Numbered from the stretch's first letter, positions 30,523-39,966 are shown. The stretch: 64,000 nucleotides of DNA from Pseudomonas borbori (GCF_900115555.1 NZ_FOWX01000006.1:124001-188000), one strand, 5' to 3'. The notes: generated by a model not told the origin, from the letters alone. Numbers and translations are program-made.

Positions 30523-31167
30523 TCAGTTCGACGCACGGTAGAGCCCGTGCGCATGGATATAGCTGAGTACCGCATCGGGCAGCAGAAAACGCACCGATTT
30601 GCCGCTCGCCAATAGCGTGCGGATCTGCGTAGCGGACACCGCCAGGGGCGTCTGCCAGATAAAGGAAATCTGCCCGCCGGGCCCTTCCAGGCTCAGCGGG
30701 TCGCTGATGCTGCGGGCCGCCAGCAGGTTGCGCAAGGTTTCCGGCGCTTCGCTGTCGGCATCCGGGCGCTGCAGCACCAGGATATGGCAGTGCTCCAGCA
30801 ACTCGTTCCAGCGATGCCAGCTGGGTAGCCCGCAGAAGGCATCCCAGCCGATGATCAGAAACAACTGGTCGGCGGCCGCCAGTTCGCTGCGCAACGATTC
30901 CAGGGTGTCGATGCTGTAGGACGGCTTGTCGCGCTTGAGCTCGCGGTCGTCGACCCGTAGCGGCGGCAGGCCGGCCACTGCCAGTTCGACCATGGCCAGG
31001 CGATCGCGCGCCGATACCTGCGGCGCCTCGCGGTGCGGCGGCCGCGCACTGGGGATCAGGCGCAGCTCGTCGAGGGCCATGAACTCCGCCACTTCCAGGG
31101 CACTGCGCAGGTGGCCGATGTGCACCGGATCGAAGGTGCCGCCGAAAATCCCGATCTTCTTAGGCAT
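30523..31167 (-). CDS. nadD: Nicotinate-nucleotide adenylyltransferase
   Basis: Adenylates nicotinate mononucleotide to deamido-NAD in NAD synthesis. The 214 residues match the family. The nucleotidyltransferase motif [15 protein letters not shown] is at the N terminus, and the second motif appears as [20 protein letters not shown] near the C terminus. The start at 31167 overlaps the proA stop by 8 bases, so it is translated after proA in the same unit. rsfS and rlmH follow. Confidence 0.97.
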   Translation of the reverse strand: MPKKIGIFGGTFDPVHIGHLRSALEVAEFMALDELRLIPSARPPHREAPQVSARDRLAMVELAVAGLPPLRVDDRELKRDKPSYSIDTLESLRSELAAADQLFLIIGWDAFCGLPSWHRWNELLEHCHILVLQRPDADSEAPETLRNLLAARSISDPLSLEGPGGQISFIWQTPLAVSATQIRTLLASGKSVRFLLPDAVLSYIHAHGLYRASN

Positions 31168-32428
31168 TCTGCCCGCGCAGTTGACCGTCGCCGATCACCA
31201 CATACTTCTCGCAGGTCAGGCCTTCCAGGCCCACCGGGCCGCGGGCGTGCAGCTTGTCGGTGGAAATGCCGATCTCCGCGCCCAGGCCGTACTCGAAGCC
31301 GTCGGCGAAGCAGGTCGGGGCATTGAGCATCACCGAACTGGAGTCGACCTCGGCGAGGAAACGCCGGGCGCGGCCCTGGTGTTCGGTGACGATGGCGTCG
31401 GTGTGGTGCGAGCCGTAGCGGTTGATGTGCTCGATGGCCTGCTCCAGGCCGTCGACCACGCGGATCGACAGGATCGGCGCCAGGTACTCGGTGCTCCAGT
31501 CCTCTTCGGTCGCAGGCGTCGCCTGGATCAGCGCGCAGGTGCGTGCGCAACCACGCAGCTCGACGCCCTTCTCGGTGAACATCTGCTCCATGGCCGGCAG
31601 GAATGCCGCCGCCACGGCCTGATCGACCAACAGGGTTTCCATCGCCCCGCAGATGCCGTAGCGGTAGGTCTTGGCGTTGAAGGCGACGGCCTGGGCCTTG
31701 GGCAGCTCGGCCAGGGCGTCGACATACACATGGCAGATGCCGTCCAGGTGCTTGATCACCGGCACCCGCGCATCACGGCTGATGCGTTCGATCAGACCCT
31801 TGCCGCCGCGCGGCACTATCACATCGACGAACTCGGGCATGCTGATCAGCGCACCGACGGCGGCGCGATCGGTGGTTTCCACCACCTGCACGGCGGCGGC
31901 CGGCAGCTCGGCGGCGGCCAGACCGCGCTGGATGCAGGCGGCGATGGCACGGTTGGAGTGAATGGCCTCCGAACCGCCACGCAGGATGGTGGCGTTGCCG
32001 GACTTCAGGCACAGGCTGGCGGCGTCGATGGTCACGTTGGGCCGCGACTCGTAGATGATGCCGATCACCCCGAGCGGCACACGCATCTTGCCGACCTGAA
32101 TACCCGACGGCCGGTAGCTCATGTCGCGGATCGCGCCGACCGGGTCGGCCAGCGCCGCGACCTGGCGCAGGCCTTCGATCATGCCGTCGATGCGCGCCGG
32201 GGTCAGCGCCAGACGGTCGAGCAACGCCGGCTCCAGGCCATTGGCCCGACCGGCGGCCAGGTCCAGTTCGTTGGCGGCGGTCAGCTCGGCGCGTGCGGCA
32301 TCCAGGGCCTCGGCGGCGGCGTGCAGGGCACGATTCTTCTGCGCGGTGCTGGCGCTGGCGACCACGCGCGAGGCGGCGCGGGCGGCACGGCCCAGGCGGG
32401 TCATATAGTCGAGCACGGACTCTGTCAT
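31160..32428 (-). CDS. proA: Gamma-glutamyl phosphate reductase
   Basis: NADPH-dependent second step of proline synthesis from glutamate. The 422 residues are normal for ProA. Motifs are [28 protein letters not shown], the catalytic cysteine in [14 protein letters not shown] and [20 protein letters not shown]. The start at 32428 ([17 protein letters not shown]) is clear; the frame is open far upstream, but that part overlaps the opposite-strand mpg gene and is not coding. It is probably the first gene of the minus-strand cluster running to lipB. Confidence 0.97.
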   Translation of the reverse strand: MTESVLDYMTRLGRAARAASRVVASASTAQKNRALHAAAEALDAARAELTAANELDLAAGRANGLEPALLDRLALTPARIDGMIEGLRQVAALADPVGAIRDMSYRPSGIQVGKMRVPLGVIGIIYESRPNVTIDAASLCLKSGNATILRGGSEAIHSNRAIAACIQRGLAAAELPAAAVQVVETTDRAAVGALISMPEFVDVIVPRGGKGLIERISRDARVPVIKHLDGICHVYVDALAELPKAQAVAFNAKTYRYGICGAMETLLVDQAVAAAFLPAMEQMFTEKGVELRGCARTCALIQATPATEEDWSTEYLAPILSIRVVDGLEQAIEHINRYGSHHTDAIVTEHQGRARRFLAEVDSSSVMLNAPTCFADGFEYGLGAEIGISTDKLHARGPVGLEGLTCEKYVVIGDGQLRGQNA

Positions 32429-32462
32429 GGTCTCTGGGGCCTGGCAGTAAGGAAAGCGGCTG

Positions 32463-32468
32463 ATTATA
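32463..32468 (-). promoter_or_regulatory. Likely -10 element of the proA promoter
   Basis: On the minus strand this reads TATAAT, 34 bases before the proA ATG. The -35 region is weak (TGTGCG). It lies in the 192-base divergent gap between proA and mpg; nothing else in that gap could be assigned with confidence. Confidence 0.4.
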
Positions 32469-32620
32469 GCGGTGCCACCGCCCCACGCACAGCGGCGCCG
32501 GGCGGATAGTCGACAAGCCGCGACAATCGCCCGCCTGCCAGGGCTGGCCAGGACATCGGCAAGACGCTTGTTGCTATCATCGCAGCCAACCCGAGACCTG
32601 CCTTCTACCAGTGAACTCAC

Positions 32621-33337
32621 ATGCCTGACGAACCCGTCCGCAGCCTGCCCTGGGCCCATGCCCGCCCCCTGGCCGACAGCTTCTTCGACCGCGACGCGCG
32701 CCAGCTCGCCCGCGAGCTGCTCGGCAAGGTGATTCGCCACCGCTGCGGCGAACTCTGGCTGAGCGCACGGATCATCGAGACCGAGGCCTACTACCTGGCG
32801 GAAAAAGGCAGCCACGCCTCGCTCGGCTACACGGAGAAGCGCAAGGCCCTGTTCCAGGGCGGCGGACACATCTACATGTATTACGCCCGTGGCGGCGATT
32901 CGCTGAACTTCAGCGCCCAGGGCCCGGGTAACGCGGTACTGATCAAATCGGCCTACCCCTGGCTCGACCGCTACTCGCCCGATGCCAGCCTGACGCGCAT
33001 GCAAGCCAACAACCCGGATGCCCAGGGCCGGCCACGCCCGCTGGAAAAACTCTGCGCCGGGCAGACCCTGCTGTGCCGCGCGCTCGGCCTGAAAGTGCCG
33101 GACTGGGATGCGCGGCGTTTCGATTCGCAGCGGTTGTTCGTCGAGGATGTTGGCGAACGCCCGGCGCAGATCGTGCAGACGGTGCGCCTGGGCATTCCCA
33201 GCGGGCGCGACGAACATCTGCCTTATCGCTTCGTCGACGCCAGCTTTGCCCGGCATTGCACGCGCAACCCGCTGCGCCGCGGCCAGGTCGAGGGCCAGGA
33301 CTTTTATCTACTTGGCCCCAAGGATGAACATCGATGA
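32621..33337 (+). CDS. mpg: 3-methyladenine DNA glycosylase (AAG/MPG type)
   Basis: Base-excision repair enzyme of the AAG family that removes alkylated purines. The 238 residues contain the family core: [35 protein letters not shown] (the catalytic Glu is in ETEAY), [17 protein letters not shown] and AVLIKSAYP. The C-terminal part is somewhat longer than in short bacterial homologues. The ATG at 32621 gives [11 protein letters not shown]. The stop overlaps the start of the DedA-PAP2 gene by four bases. It is divergent from proA. Confidence 0.92.
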   Translation: MPDEPVRSLPWAHARPLADSFFDRDARQLARELLGKVIRHRCGELWLSARIIETEAYYLAEKGSHASLGYTEKRKALFQGGGHIYMYYARGGDSLNFSAQGPGNAVLIKSAYPWLDRYSPDASLTRMQANNPDAQGRPRPLEKLCAGQTLLCRALGLKVPDWDARRFDSQRLFVEDVGERPAQIVQTVRLGIPSGRDEHLPYRFVDASFARHCTRNPLRRGQVEGQDFYLLGPKDEHR

Positions 33338-34650
33338 GCCAATGGCTCGACAGCTTGACCCTCTGGCTCACGGCCAACCCCGAGTGGCTGGGCCTGGCGA
33401 TCTTGCTGATCGCCTGCGCCGAGTGCCTGGCCATTGTCGGCATCCTGGTGCCCGGCACCCTCTTGCTGTTCGCCGTCGCCGTACTCGCCGGCAGCGGTGC
33501 CCTGAGCCTCGGCCAGACCCTGGCGCTGGCCTACGCCGGCGGAGTGCTCGGCGACCTGCTGTCCTACGCCACGGGGCGCTACTTCCACCAGGACATCCGC
33601 CGCCTGCCGGGGCTGCGCCACCACCCCGAATGGATGCTGGGGGCGGAGTTCTACTTCCAGCGCTACGGCATCGCCAGCCTGCTGGTCGGCCGCTTTATCG
33701 GCCCGCTACGGCCGATGCTGCCAATGATCGCCGGCATGCTCAACATGCCCTTCGGGCGTTTCGTGCTGGTCAGTCTGCTCGCCTCGGCCGGTTGGGCGGT
33801 CGCCTACCTGCTGCCGGGCTGGGCCACCGGCGCCGCGCTGCGCCTGCCCCTGCCTGAAAATTTCTGGCCGCAAGCCGCAGTACTGGCCGCCGGCCTGGCC
33901 GCCCTGCTGCTGCTCAGCGTGCATGACAGCCTGGGCGAACGCCGCCGCGCCAGCTGGATCGCCGCCGGCTTGAGTTTGTTGCTGTTGCTCGGTCTGTTGC
34001 TCGGTTGGCCGCGCCTCGACCAGCTCGACCGCGGCCTGCTCGCCCTGATCCAGGAACAGCGCAGCGCCAGCCTCGACAGCCTGATGGTGCTGATCACCCG
34101 CCTCGGCGACTTCCACAGCCAGCTGGCCGTTGCCGCATTGCTCTGCCTGTTGCTGCTGCTGGCTCGGCAGTGGCGGGCGCTGTGCTTCAGCGGCGGCGCC
34201 CTGCTCGCGACCGCCCTGGCCAACGGCGCGCTGAAAGCCCTGCTGGCCCGCCAGCGCCCGGAGGTACTGCTCGAACCCTTGAACAGCTTCAGCCTGCCCA
34301 GCGGCCACAGCTCGGCGGCCTTCGCCTTTTTTCTGGCCCTCGGTGTATTGGCCGGCCGCGGCGCGCCTGCGCGGCTGCGCCTGGCCTGGCTGCTGCTGGC
34401 CAGCCTGCCGGCCATGGCCATTGCCCTGTCGCGGGTGTATCTGGGCGTGCATTGGCCGAGCGATATCATCGCCGGGGCCCTGCTGGCGGGCGGCCTGTGT
34501 GCGCTCAGCCTGAGCCTGTGCCAATGGCGAACGCCACTGCCGGCGCTACCCGCCAAGGTGTGGTGGTTGATCCTGCCGGCGTGCCTGGGGCTGCTCGGCG
34601 CCATTGCCACCTGGCGGCTGTCGGAGGCGCTGCTGCTCTATCGCTATTGA
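33334..34650 (+). CDS. DedA-PAP2 fusion membrane phosphatase
   Basis: 438-residue inner-membrane protein joining two modules. The N-terminal DedA/SNARE-associated domain (about residues 15-190) has GVLGDLLSYATGRYF and the arginine-glycine stretch LLVGRFIGPLRPMLPMIAG. The C-terminal PAP2 phosphatase domain (about 230-410) has all three motifs: KALLARQRP, PSGHSSAAFAFF and SRVYLGVHWPSDI. DedA proteins help recycle undecaprenyl phosphate, and PAP2 enzymes dephosphorylate undecaprenyl pyrophosphate or related lipids, so a lipid-carrier recycling role is plausible. The last seven bases overlap the end of the opposite-strand LON-domain gene. Confidence 0.9.
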   Translation: MSQWLDSLTLWLTANPEWLGLAILLIACAECLAIVGILVPGTLLLFAVAVLAGSGALSLGQTLALAYAGGVLGDLLSYATGRYFHQDIRRLPGLRHHPEWMLGAEFYFQRYGIASLLVGRFIGPLRPMLPMIAGMLNMPFGRFVLVSLLASAGWAVAYLLPGWATGAALRLPLPENFWPQAAVLAAGLAALLLLSVHDSLGERRRASWIAAGLSLLLLLGLLLGWPRLDQLDRGLLALIQEQRSASLDSLMVLITRLGDFHSQLAVAALLCLLLLLARQWRALCFSGGALLATALANGALKALLARQRPEVLLEPLNSFSLPSGHSSAAFAFFLALGVLAGRGAPARLRLAWLLLASLPAMAIALSRVYLGVHWPSDIIAGALLAGGLCALSLSLCQWRTPLPALPAKVWWLILPACLGLLGAIATWRLSEALLLYRY

Positions 34651-35240
34651 GCAGCACCACTCTCGCCCTGCAACTGCTCGAGCCAGACCTGCAACTGGCT
34701 CAGGCGCGCCTGCGGCGTGTCGAGGTCGAGCAGCTGGAGTTTCTGCTCGGGCGCCAATGGCAGCAGGTAGGCCAGTCGATTGGCCAGAGCCGCTTGATCG
34801 CTGACCGCGCCGGACATGCCCAGGGCGGCAATCAGCGGGTGCTCGGCCAGGGCCTCGAGCAACGCGAGCAGATCCGCATGTTCGAGCCCCAGGGATTGCT
34901 CTGCCGCCTCCTCCAGCCAATCGACCTCGGCGACGGTCAGTTGATCCGGCAACACCTGGGCGTGGTGCACCCTGAAGCGCCGGCCACCTTCGACACGAAC
35001 CCCCAGCAAGCCGTTGGGCCGCTGCTGGAAGTCGCAGATCCGCGCCTCGCAGCCAATCGCCGAGAAGCGCCCGGCGGCCTCGCCGACCTCGCCCCCTTCG
35101 AGGATGCACACCACACCGAAGCCTTCGCCCTGCTTCATGCAGCGGCTGATCATGTCCAGGTAGCGCGCCTCGAATATCTGCAAATCGAGCGGACACTGCG
35201 GAAACAGCACGGTGTTGAGCGGGAACAGGGGGAGTTTCAT
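34644..35240 (-). CDS. LON substrate-binding-domain protein
   Basis: 198-residue protein made of the N-terminal LON domain only, with no ATPase or protease part. Typical features are LPLFPLNTVLFPQCPLDLQI, FEARYLDMISRCM, FGVVCILEGGEVG and a helical C terminus. Stand-alone LON-domain proteins are widespread, but their substrates are unknown. It starts 10 bases after lrgB on the same strand, so it probably shares the lrgA-lrgB transcript. Its stop overlaps that of the DedA-PAP2 gene on the opposite strand. Confidence 0.9.
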   Translation of the reverse strand: MKLPLFPLNTVLFPQCPLDLQIFEARYLDMISRCMKQGEGFGVVCILEGGEVGEAAGRFSAIGCEARICDFQQRPNGLLGVRVEGGRRFRVHHAQVLPDQLTVAEVDWLEEAAEQSLGLEHADLLALLEALAEHPLIAALGMSGAVSDQAALANRLAYLLPLAPEQKLQLLDLDTPQARLSQLQVWLEQLQGESGAAQ

Positions 35241-35250
35241 GGGGTTGCCC

Positions 35251-35967
35251 TCAGATCAGGAAGAGGATCGCCAGCGGTAGCAATACTGCGGTGAGCATGC
35301 CCATCAGGCTCATCGCCAGCGCGGCGAACGCGCCGCACTCTTCGCTTTCCTGCATGGCCCGCGCGGTACCCACCGCATGCGCGGTCATGCCCAGAGCCAT
35401 GCCGATTGCCGCGTGGTGACGCACGCCACACAGGCGCAACAACGACGGGCCGAGCATGGCCCCGACCACGCCGGTGATCATCACGAATACCGCGGCCAAT
35501 GCGGCAATACCACCGATCTGGCTGGCCACCAGCATGGCGATCGGCGAGGTCACCGACTTCGGTGCCACGCTCATCAACATGATCGAGTCGGCGCCGAACC
35601 ACCAGGCCAGCGCCACGCCCAGCACCGTCGCCACCACCCCGGCGATCAGCAGGGTCAGCACGGTCGGCCAGAACAACTGGCGAATCCGCCGCAGATTGAG
35701 GAACAAGGGCACCGCCAGGGCCACGGTGGCCGGCCCCAGGAACAAGGTCAGGGCTTCGGCGCTGACCCGGTACTCGGCGAAATCCAGGCCACACAGCAAC
35801 AGCACGCCGATAACGATCGCCGTCGACACCAGTACCGGCTGCAGGAACATCCAGCGGGTTTTATCGTAAGCCGCAATCGCCACCTGATAAGCGCCCAGGG
35901 TGATCCCGGCGCCAAACAGGGGGTGATGGGTGACTGCCTGCCAGGCTCCGAACCAGTCGAGACTCAT
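35251..35967 (-). CDS. lrgB: LrgB/CidB family membrane protein
   Basis: 238-residue inner-membrane protein with about six or seven membrane segments. Family signatures are AAYDKTRWMFLQPVL, FLGPATVALAVPLFLNL, LMSVAPKSVTSPIAMLVA and GMTAHAVGTARAMQ. The Lrg/Cid pair affects murein hydrolase activity and export of small organic acids in other bacteria; the exact role in Pseudomonas is uncertain. The start at 35967 overlaps lrgA by four bases; the frame stays open upstream without homology. Confidence 0.93.
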   Translation of the reverse strand: MSLDWFGAWQAVTHHPLFGAGITLGAYQVAIAAYDKTRWMFLQPVLVSTAIVIGVLLLCGLDFAEYRVSAEALTLFLGPATVALAVPLFLNLRRIRQLFWPTVLTLLIAGVVATVLGVALAWWFGADSIMLMSVAPKSVTSPIAMLVASQIGGIAALAAVFVMITGVVGAMLGPSLLRLCGVRHHAAIGMALGMTAHAVGTARAMQESEECGAFAALAMSLMGMLTAVLLPLAILFLI

Positions 35968-36326
35968 ACGTCCTCCCGGCGACGCTGCTGGCGCTCGATC
36001 AGCTTCTGCATCATCCAGCCGGCGAACACCACCGACAGCACCAGCGACAGCACCAGTGCCCCGATCACCGCCCAGAAGTCCGTGGCAATCGCATCGGCAT
36101 AGGCCATCACCCCGACCGCAGGCGGCACCAGCAACAGCGGCAGGTACTTGAGCAGGTTGCTGGCGGCCAGGTGCAAGGGCTCGTTGACCTCGCCATGCAC
36201 CAGCAGAAACAGCAACAGTAACAGCATGCCGATAATCGGCCCCGGCAACATCGGCAGCAACAGGACGTTGAGTCCGGTACCTAGCAGTTGGCATAGCACC
36301 AGCCAGAACAAGCCGCGTAACAGCAT
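35964..36326 (-). CDS. lrgA: LrgA/CidA family holin-like protein
   Basis: 120-residue holin-like membrane protein with four hydrophobic segments. Signatures are LLPMLPGPIIGMLLLLLFL near residue 25, NLLKYLPLLLVPPAVGVM and a basic tail LIERQQRRREDV, typical of CidA/LrgA. It is first in the lrgA-lrgB-LON unit, coupled to lrgB by a four-base overlap. The 214-base region upstream is divergent towards the MaoC gene and must hold both promoters. Confidence 0.92.
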   Translation of the reverse strand: MLLRGLFWLVLCQLLGTGLNVLLLPMLPGPIIGMLLLLLFLLVHGEVNEPLHLAASNLLKYLPLLLVPPAVGVMAYADAIATDFWAVIGALVLSLVLSVVFAGWMMQKLIERQQRRREDV

Positions 36327-36540
36327 GAGTGAATCTCCGAATCGATGGCGAACAGCGGCGAGCGCATAGCCCAGGGCCTTGGCGAACCGCGGCCATTATA
36401 GGCAGGCAAAGCGCCTGTCTATAACCTGCCATTCAGCAAGACAGCGCACACTTGACCCGGCACCGGCCCGCGTGATGATCTAGGAGCCGAGAGATGCAAC
36501 CCGAAAAAAAATAAATCATCCGTCTCCTCAAGGAGGAACT

Positions 36541-36996
36541 ATGCCGTCAGTACCCGTAGCAGAGCTCAATAATTTTGTAGGCAAGGAACTGGGACGCTCC
36601 GACTGGTTGACCATCGATCAGCAACGCATCAATCAATTCGCCGAGTGCACCGGCGACCATCAATTCATTCACGTCGACCCGGAAAAAGCCAAGCGGACCC
36701 CCTTCGGCAGCACCATCGCCCACGGTTTCCTGTCGTTGTCGCTGATCCCCATGCTCATGGAAGACATCATGATCATGCCCGAGGGCCTGAAAATGGCCAT
36801 CAACTATGGCCTGGACAGCGTGCGCTTCATCCAGCCGGTCAAGGTCGACTCCAGGGTACGCCTGGTGGTGACCCTGACCGACGCCAGCGAGAAAAATCCC
36901 GGCCAGTGGCTGCTCAAGGCCCGCGCGGTACTGGAAATCGAAGGCCAGGAAAAACCGGCCTATGTAGCCGAACCCCTGACCCTCTGCTTCGTCTGA
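36541..36996 (+). CDS. MaoC-like (R)-specific enoyl-CoA hydratase (PhaJ type)
   Basis: 151-residue hot-dog-fold hydratase. The hydratase-2 motif is clear: FAECTGDHQFIHVDPEKA gives the catalytic Asp and His, followed by FGSTIAHGFLSLSL. Such enzymes convert trans-2-enoyl-CoA to (R)-3-hydroxyacyl-CoA and in Pseudomonas feed beta-oxidation intermediates to polyhydroxyalkanoate synthesis (PhaJ), but other substrates are possible. The start at 36541 has a strong AAGGAGGAA site nine bases upstream. It is divergent from lrgA and followed by a large palindrome. Confidence 0.88.
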   Translation: MPSVPVAELNNFVGKELGRSDWLTIDQQRINQFAECTGDHQFIHVDPEKAKRTPFGSTIAHGFLSLSLIPMLMEDIMIMPEGLKMAINYGLDSVRFIQPVKVDSRVRLVVTLTDASEKNPGQWLLKARAVLEIEGQEKPAYVAEPLTLCFV

Positions 36997-37005
36997 TCTA
37001 CGCTG

Positions 37006-37047
37006 GCATAACCGGCGCTCGCTCGGCCGAGCGAACGCCGGTTATGC
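37006..37047. other. 42-base near-perfect palindrome after the MaoC gene
   Basis: GCATAACCGGCGCTCGCTCGG is followed directly by CCGAGCGAACGCCGGTTATGC: 21-base arms with a single mismatch. It lies 10 bases after the hydratase stop and 70 bases before the MORN gene. As RNA it would fold into a very stable hairpin, but there is no T tract. Confidence 0.7.
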
Positions 37048-37118
37048 AGCGGCTCTGTGCGGCGCGGCAGCGCAGGATCGATGGTTTACGGCATACTTGC
37101 GGCAACGCCCGGATCTGG

Positions 37119-38882
37119 ATGCTCGCCATGCGCCGCCTCGCCCACCTGGCTTCCCTGAGCCTCGCCCTGCTGCTTGCCGCCTGCGGCGACGGCGAACCCC
37201 TGCTGCCCGCGGATGCGATCCTGCCCGACGGCGCGCGCTATCGCGGCGAGGTGGTCGACGGTTTGTTGCAGGGCCCCGGCCGCCTGGATTACCGCGACGG
37301 CAGTTGGTTCGTCGGCACCTTCAAGGATGGCCAGCGGCATGGCCCCGGCGAATGGCGCGGCGCGAATGGCGAGCGCTACGTCGGCGAGTTCGCGCACGGC
37401 GCCTTTCATGGCCAGGGCACACTCCACTACCCTGACGGCGGCAGCTACCAGGGCGGTTTCGCCGCGGGTCGGTTTGCCGGCGAAGGCACGCTCAAACAGG
37501 ACGGCCTGGTCTATCGCGGCACATTCAGAGACGATCTGTTCCACGGCCTGGGCAGCCTCGAGCGCGCCGATGGCAGCAGCTTCCACGGCCAGTTCCGCAA
37601 AGGCCTGCCGCATGGCCAGGGCGTACACAGCGACGAGTACGGCAACCAGTTCAGCGGCGAGTTCGCCAAGGGCCTGCTGCAAGGCCCCGGCAGTTTCAAG
37701 AGCGCCGACGGCGATCTCTACAGCGGGGCCTTCCGCGACAACCGGTTCCACGGCAAAGGCCGCTACCAGAGTGCCGCTGGCGACGTCTGGAGCGGACAGT
37801 TCGCCGAGGGCGCACTCAACGGCGCGGGCGAGTTCCAGAGCGCCGAGGGCGAGCGCTACCGCGGCGAATTCCGCGACTGGAGCTATCACGGTCAAGGTCA
37901 CCTGCAGCTGGCCGATGGCAGCCTGTACCAGGGGCGCTTCGAGCAGGGCGAATACGCGGGTAACGGCACCCTGACCCTCGCCGCGGGCGACCAGCAGAGC
38001 GGCACCTGGCTGCGCGGCCAACGCCTGCGCGACGAACAGGACCGCTTGCTACCCGACCCGCTAGAACTCGGCCTGCTGGCGCAGGGCCGCCTGCTCGACC
38101 AGGCCATCGCCGGCCTGCCCGCCTCCACCCCCGCCATCGAACTGTACGCCCTGACCCTGGCCGGCGACGGCCAGCAGAGCGTGTTCATGCGCGAAGCCGA
38201 TTACGTCGCCAACCTGCTCGGCGAACGCTTCGCCGCCCACGGCCGCATCAGCCTGACCAATCACCGCGACCACATCGCCGAACGCCCACTGGCTACCCGC
38301 GAAAACCTGCGCCGCGCGCTGCAGGCGCTGGCCGAACGCAGCGGGCCGGAGGACCTGGTCTTCATCTACCTGACCAGCCACGGTTCGCGCCGGCATGAAC
38401 TGAACCTCGAGCAACCGCGCCTGCAACTGAGCGACCTGCCGGCAAGCGAGCTGGCCGTGCTGCTGCAGCCGCTGCGCGAGCGGCACAAGGTGGTGGTGAT
38501 CTCGGCCTGCTACTCCGGCGGTTTCATTCCCCTACTGCAAGACGACAAGACCCTGGTGATGACCGCCGCCCGGGACGACCGGGTATCCTTCGGCTGCTCG
38601 GAGGAAAACGACTTCACCTACTTCGGCCGCGCGCTGTTCGCCGAAGCGCTCAACCAGACCGATGACCTGCAGCGCGCCTTCGAGCTGGCCAGGGCGACAA
38701 TCGCCGAGCGCGAACAGGCCGATGGCTTCGAGGCCTCCGAACCGCAAATCTGGCCAGCCAAGGCAGTACTGCAGCACTGGCGTGCCCTGCGCGAGCAGCA
38801 GGCCAGCCGAGCGTTGAACAGCGCTACCGCCACCCGCCCCGCCCCGGCTATCGAGCAAAGTATCGAGCGCAACGCGCAGTAG
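37119..38882 (+). CDS. MORN-repeat lipoprotein with C13 (legumain-like) peptidase domain
   Basis: 587-residue predicted lipoprotein. The signal ends in the lipobox LLLAACG. About ten MORN repeats (residues 38-290; YxGxFxxGxxHGxG pattern, for example [18 protein letters not shown]) follow. The C-terminal domain (about 340-560) resembles caspase/legumain peptidases of clan CD: the His is in YLTSHGS (about residue 421) and the Cys in ISACYSGG (about 463). It may therefore be an envelope cysteine protease carried on a MORN scaffold; substrate unknown. Start 37119 is used, 37128 is equally plausible. Its stop abuts a fragment of the dispersed element described at 55567. Confidence 0.87.
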   Translation: MLAMRRLAHLASLSLALLLAACGDGEPLLPADAILPDGARYRGEVVDGLLQGPGRLDYRDGSWFVGTFKDGQRHGPGEWRGANGERYVGEFAHGAFHGQGTLHYPDGGSYQGGFAAGRFAGEGTLKQDGLVYRGTFRDDLFHGLGSLERADGSSFHGQFRKGLPHGQGVHSDEYGNQFSGEFAKGLLQGPGSFKSADGDLYSGAFRDNRFHGKGRYQSAAGDVWSGQFAEGALNGAGEFQSAEGERYRGEFRDWSYHGQGHLQLADGSLYQGRFEQGEYAGNGTLTLAAGDQQSGTWLRGQRLRDEQDRLLPDPLELGLLAQGRLLDQAIAGLPASTPAIELYALTLAGDGQQSVFMREADYVANLLGERFAAHGRISLTNHRDHIAERPLATRENLRRALQALAERSGPEDLVFIYLTSHGSRRHELNLEQPRLQLSDLPASELAVLLQPLRERHKVVVISACYSGGFIPLLQDDKTLVMTAARDDRVSFGCSEENDFTYFGRALFAEALNQTDDLQRAFELARATIAEREQADGFEASEPQIWPAKAVLQHWRALREQQASRALNSATATRPAPAIEQSIERNAQ

Positions 38883-38897
38883 TTTTCCAACGGCCTG
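38883..38897. repeat. Terminal fragment of the CAGGCCGTTGAAAAA element
   Basis: TTTTCCAACGGCCTG, directly after the MORN gene stop codon, matches the right end of the 212-base element at 55567-55778 (TTTTTCAACGGCCTG) with one change. It looks like a solitary remnant end. Confidence 0.5.
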
Positions 38898-38932
38898 TTA
38901 AGCTGATGGATATCAGCGGAGACCTCACGACC

Positions 38933-39574
38933 ATGTATTTGACGCCCCAGCACATCCTCCTCGCAGGTGCCACCGGCCTGACCGGTGAACACCTGCTGGA
39001 TCGCCTGCTCAACGAGCCCACGGTCGCGCGCGTGCTGGCGCCGAGCCGCCGGCCACTGGCCGAGCACCCGCACCTGGAAAACCCGGTGGGTGAACTGCAG
39101 GAGCTGTTGCCACAGCTCAACGGCCCCATCGACACCGCCTTCTGCTGCCTGGGCACCACGCTCAGGCAAGCCGGCTCGCAGGAGGCCTTTCGCGCCGTCG
39201 ACCATGACCTGGTCGTCGCCTTCGCCCAGCGTGCCCGCGAACTCGGGGCCCGTCATCTGCTGGTGGTCAGCGCCCTCGGCGCCGACGCCAAGTCCGCGGT
39301 GTTCTATAACCGGGTCAAGGGCGAGATGGAGCAAACGCTGCAAGCCCAGGACTGGCCGCAGCTGACCCTGGTACGGCCCTCCCTGCTGCTCGGCCCGCGC
39401 AACGAGTTCCGCCTCGGCGAGCGCCTGGCCGCGCCGCTGGCGCGCTGGTTGCCGGGCAAATACCACGGCATCGAAGCCACAGTGCTGGCCCGTGCCCTCT
39501 GGCGCCTGGCCCTGGAAGAGGACGACGGCGTGCGCGTCATCGAATCCGACTGCTTGCGCCGCCTCGGCCGTTGA
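38933..39574 (+). CDS. NAD(P)-binding atypical SDR oxidoreductase
   Basis: 213-residue Rossmann-fold protein. The nucleotide-binding motif is [14 protein letters not shown] (GATGxxG type); SALGAD and [12 protein letters not shown] supply the region of the usual active-site Tyr-Lys; [10 protein letters not shown] is typical of HTATIP2/NAD(P)H-binding proteins. No substrate can be assigned; homologues are annotated only as NAD(P)H-binding oxidoreductases. The start at 38933 ([10 protein letters not shown]) is preferred because the fold begins at once; ATG 38906 would add nine residues. It lies between the MORN gene and a small acidic protein on the same strand. Confidence 0.85.
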   Translation: MYLTPQHILLAGATGLTGEHLLDRLLNEPTVARVLAPSRRPLAEHPHLENPVGELQELLPQLNGPIDTAFCCLGTTLRQAGSQEAFRAVDHDLVVAFAQRARELGARHLLVVSALGADAKSAVFYNRVKGEMEQTLQAQDWPQLTLVRPSLLLGPRNEFRLGERLAAPLARWLPGKYHGIEATVLARALWRLALEEDDGVRVIESDCLRRLGR

Positions 39575-39601
39575 CCCCCATCCCCCCTATCGAGTCAAGT
39601 C

Positions 39602-39949
39602 ATGAGCACAACCCACAGCAGCCTGATCGAAGCCCTCGAAGCCGCCGACATGCTGGAAATCGACGACCTCTACGCCTGGCAATTCAACCTGGACAAGGAG
39701 CTGCTGGCCCGGGTCAGCGCCGGCTCGGCCAGTGCCGACAGCCAGGATCAGCCGCTGCTGAGCATCGACTGCGTCGACGGCAGCGCTCGTCGCCACTGGC
39801 AGTTCTCCCTGGCTGCGGTGAGTGCTGCGCGCTTCGATGCCGAGACGGACAGCTGGCTGCTGAGCGATGGCAGCGCCGAGCATCGGATCAAATGCTTCGC
39901 CGCGATCAGCGGCGACAATCTCGACAGCGACGACGACAGCGACGACTGA
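39602..39949 (+). CDS. Small acidic protein of unknown function (possibly DUF5629)
   Basis: 115 residues, very acidic, ending in a Ser/Asp-rich tail (ISGDNLDSDDDSDD). The folded part reads ALEAADMLEIDDLYAWQF, LLSIDCVDGSARRHWQFSL and WLLSDGSAEHRIKCFAAI. No signal peptide or membrane segment is seen. It resembles a Pseudomonas-restricted family I associate with DUF5629, but I am not certain of that. It lies 27 bases after the oxidoreductase gene and 17 before the methyltransferase gene, so the three may be co-transcribed. Confidence 0.7.
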   Translation: MSTTHSSLIEALEAADMLEIDDLYAWQFNLDKELLARVSAGSASADSQDQPLLSIDCVDGSARRHWQFSLAAVSAARFDAETDSWLLSDGSAEHRIKCFAAISGDNLDSDDDSDD

Positions 39950-39966
39950 TACCTGCGGAGCGTGCC

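Noticed and set aside
36494..36514. Possible leader peptide MQPEKK before the MaoC-like gene
   Set aside because: Only six codons, no attenuator structure around it, and no amino acid bias that would suggest attenuation control.
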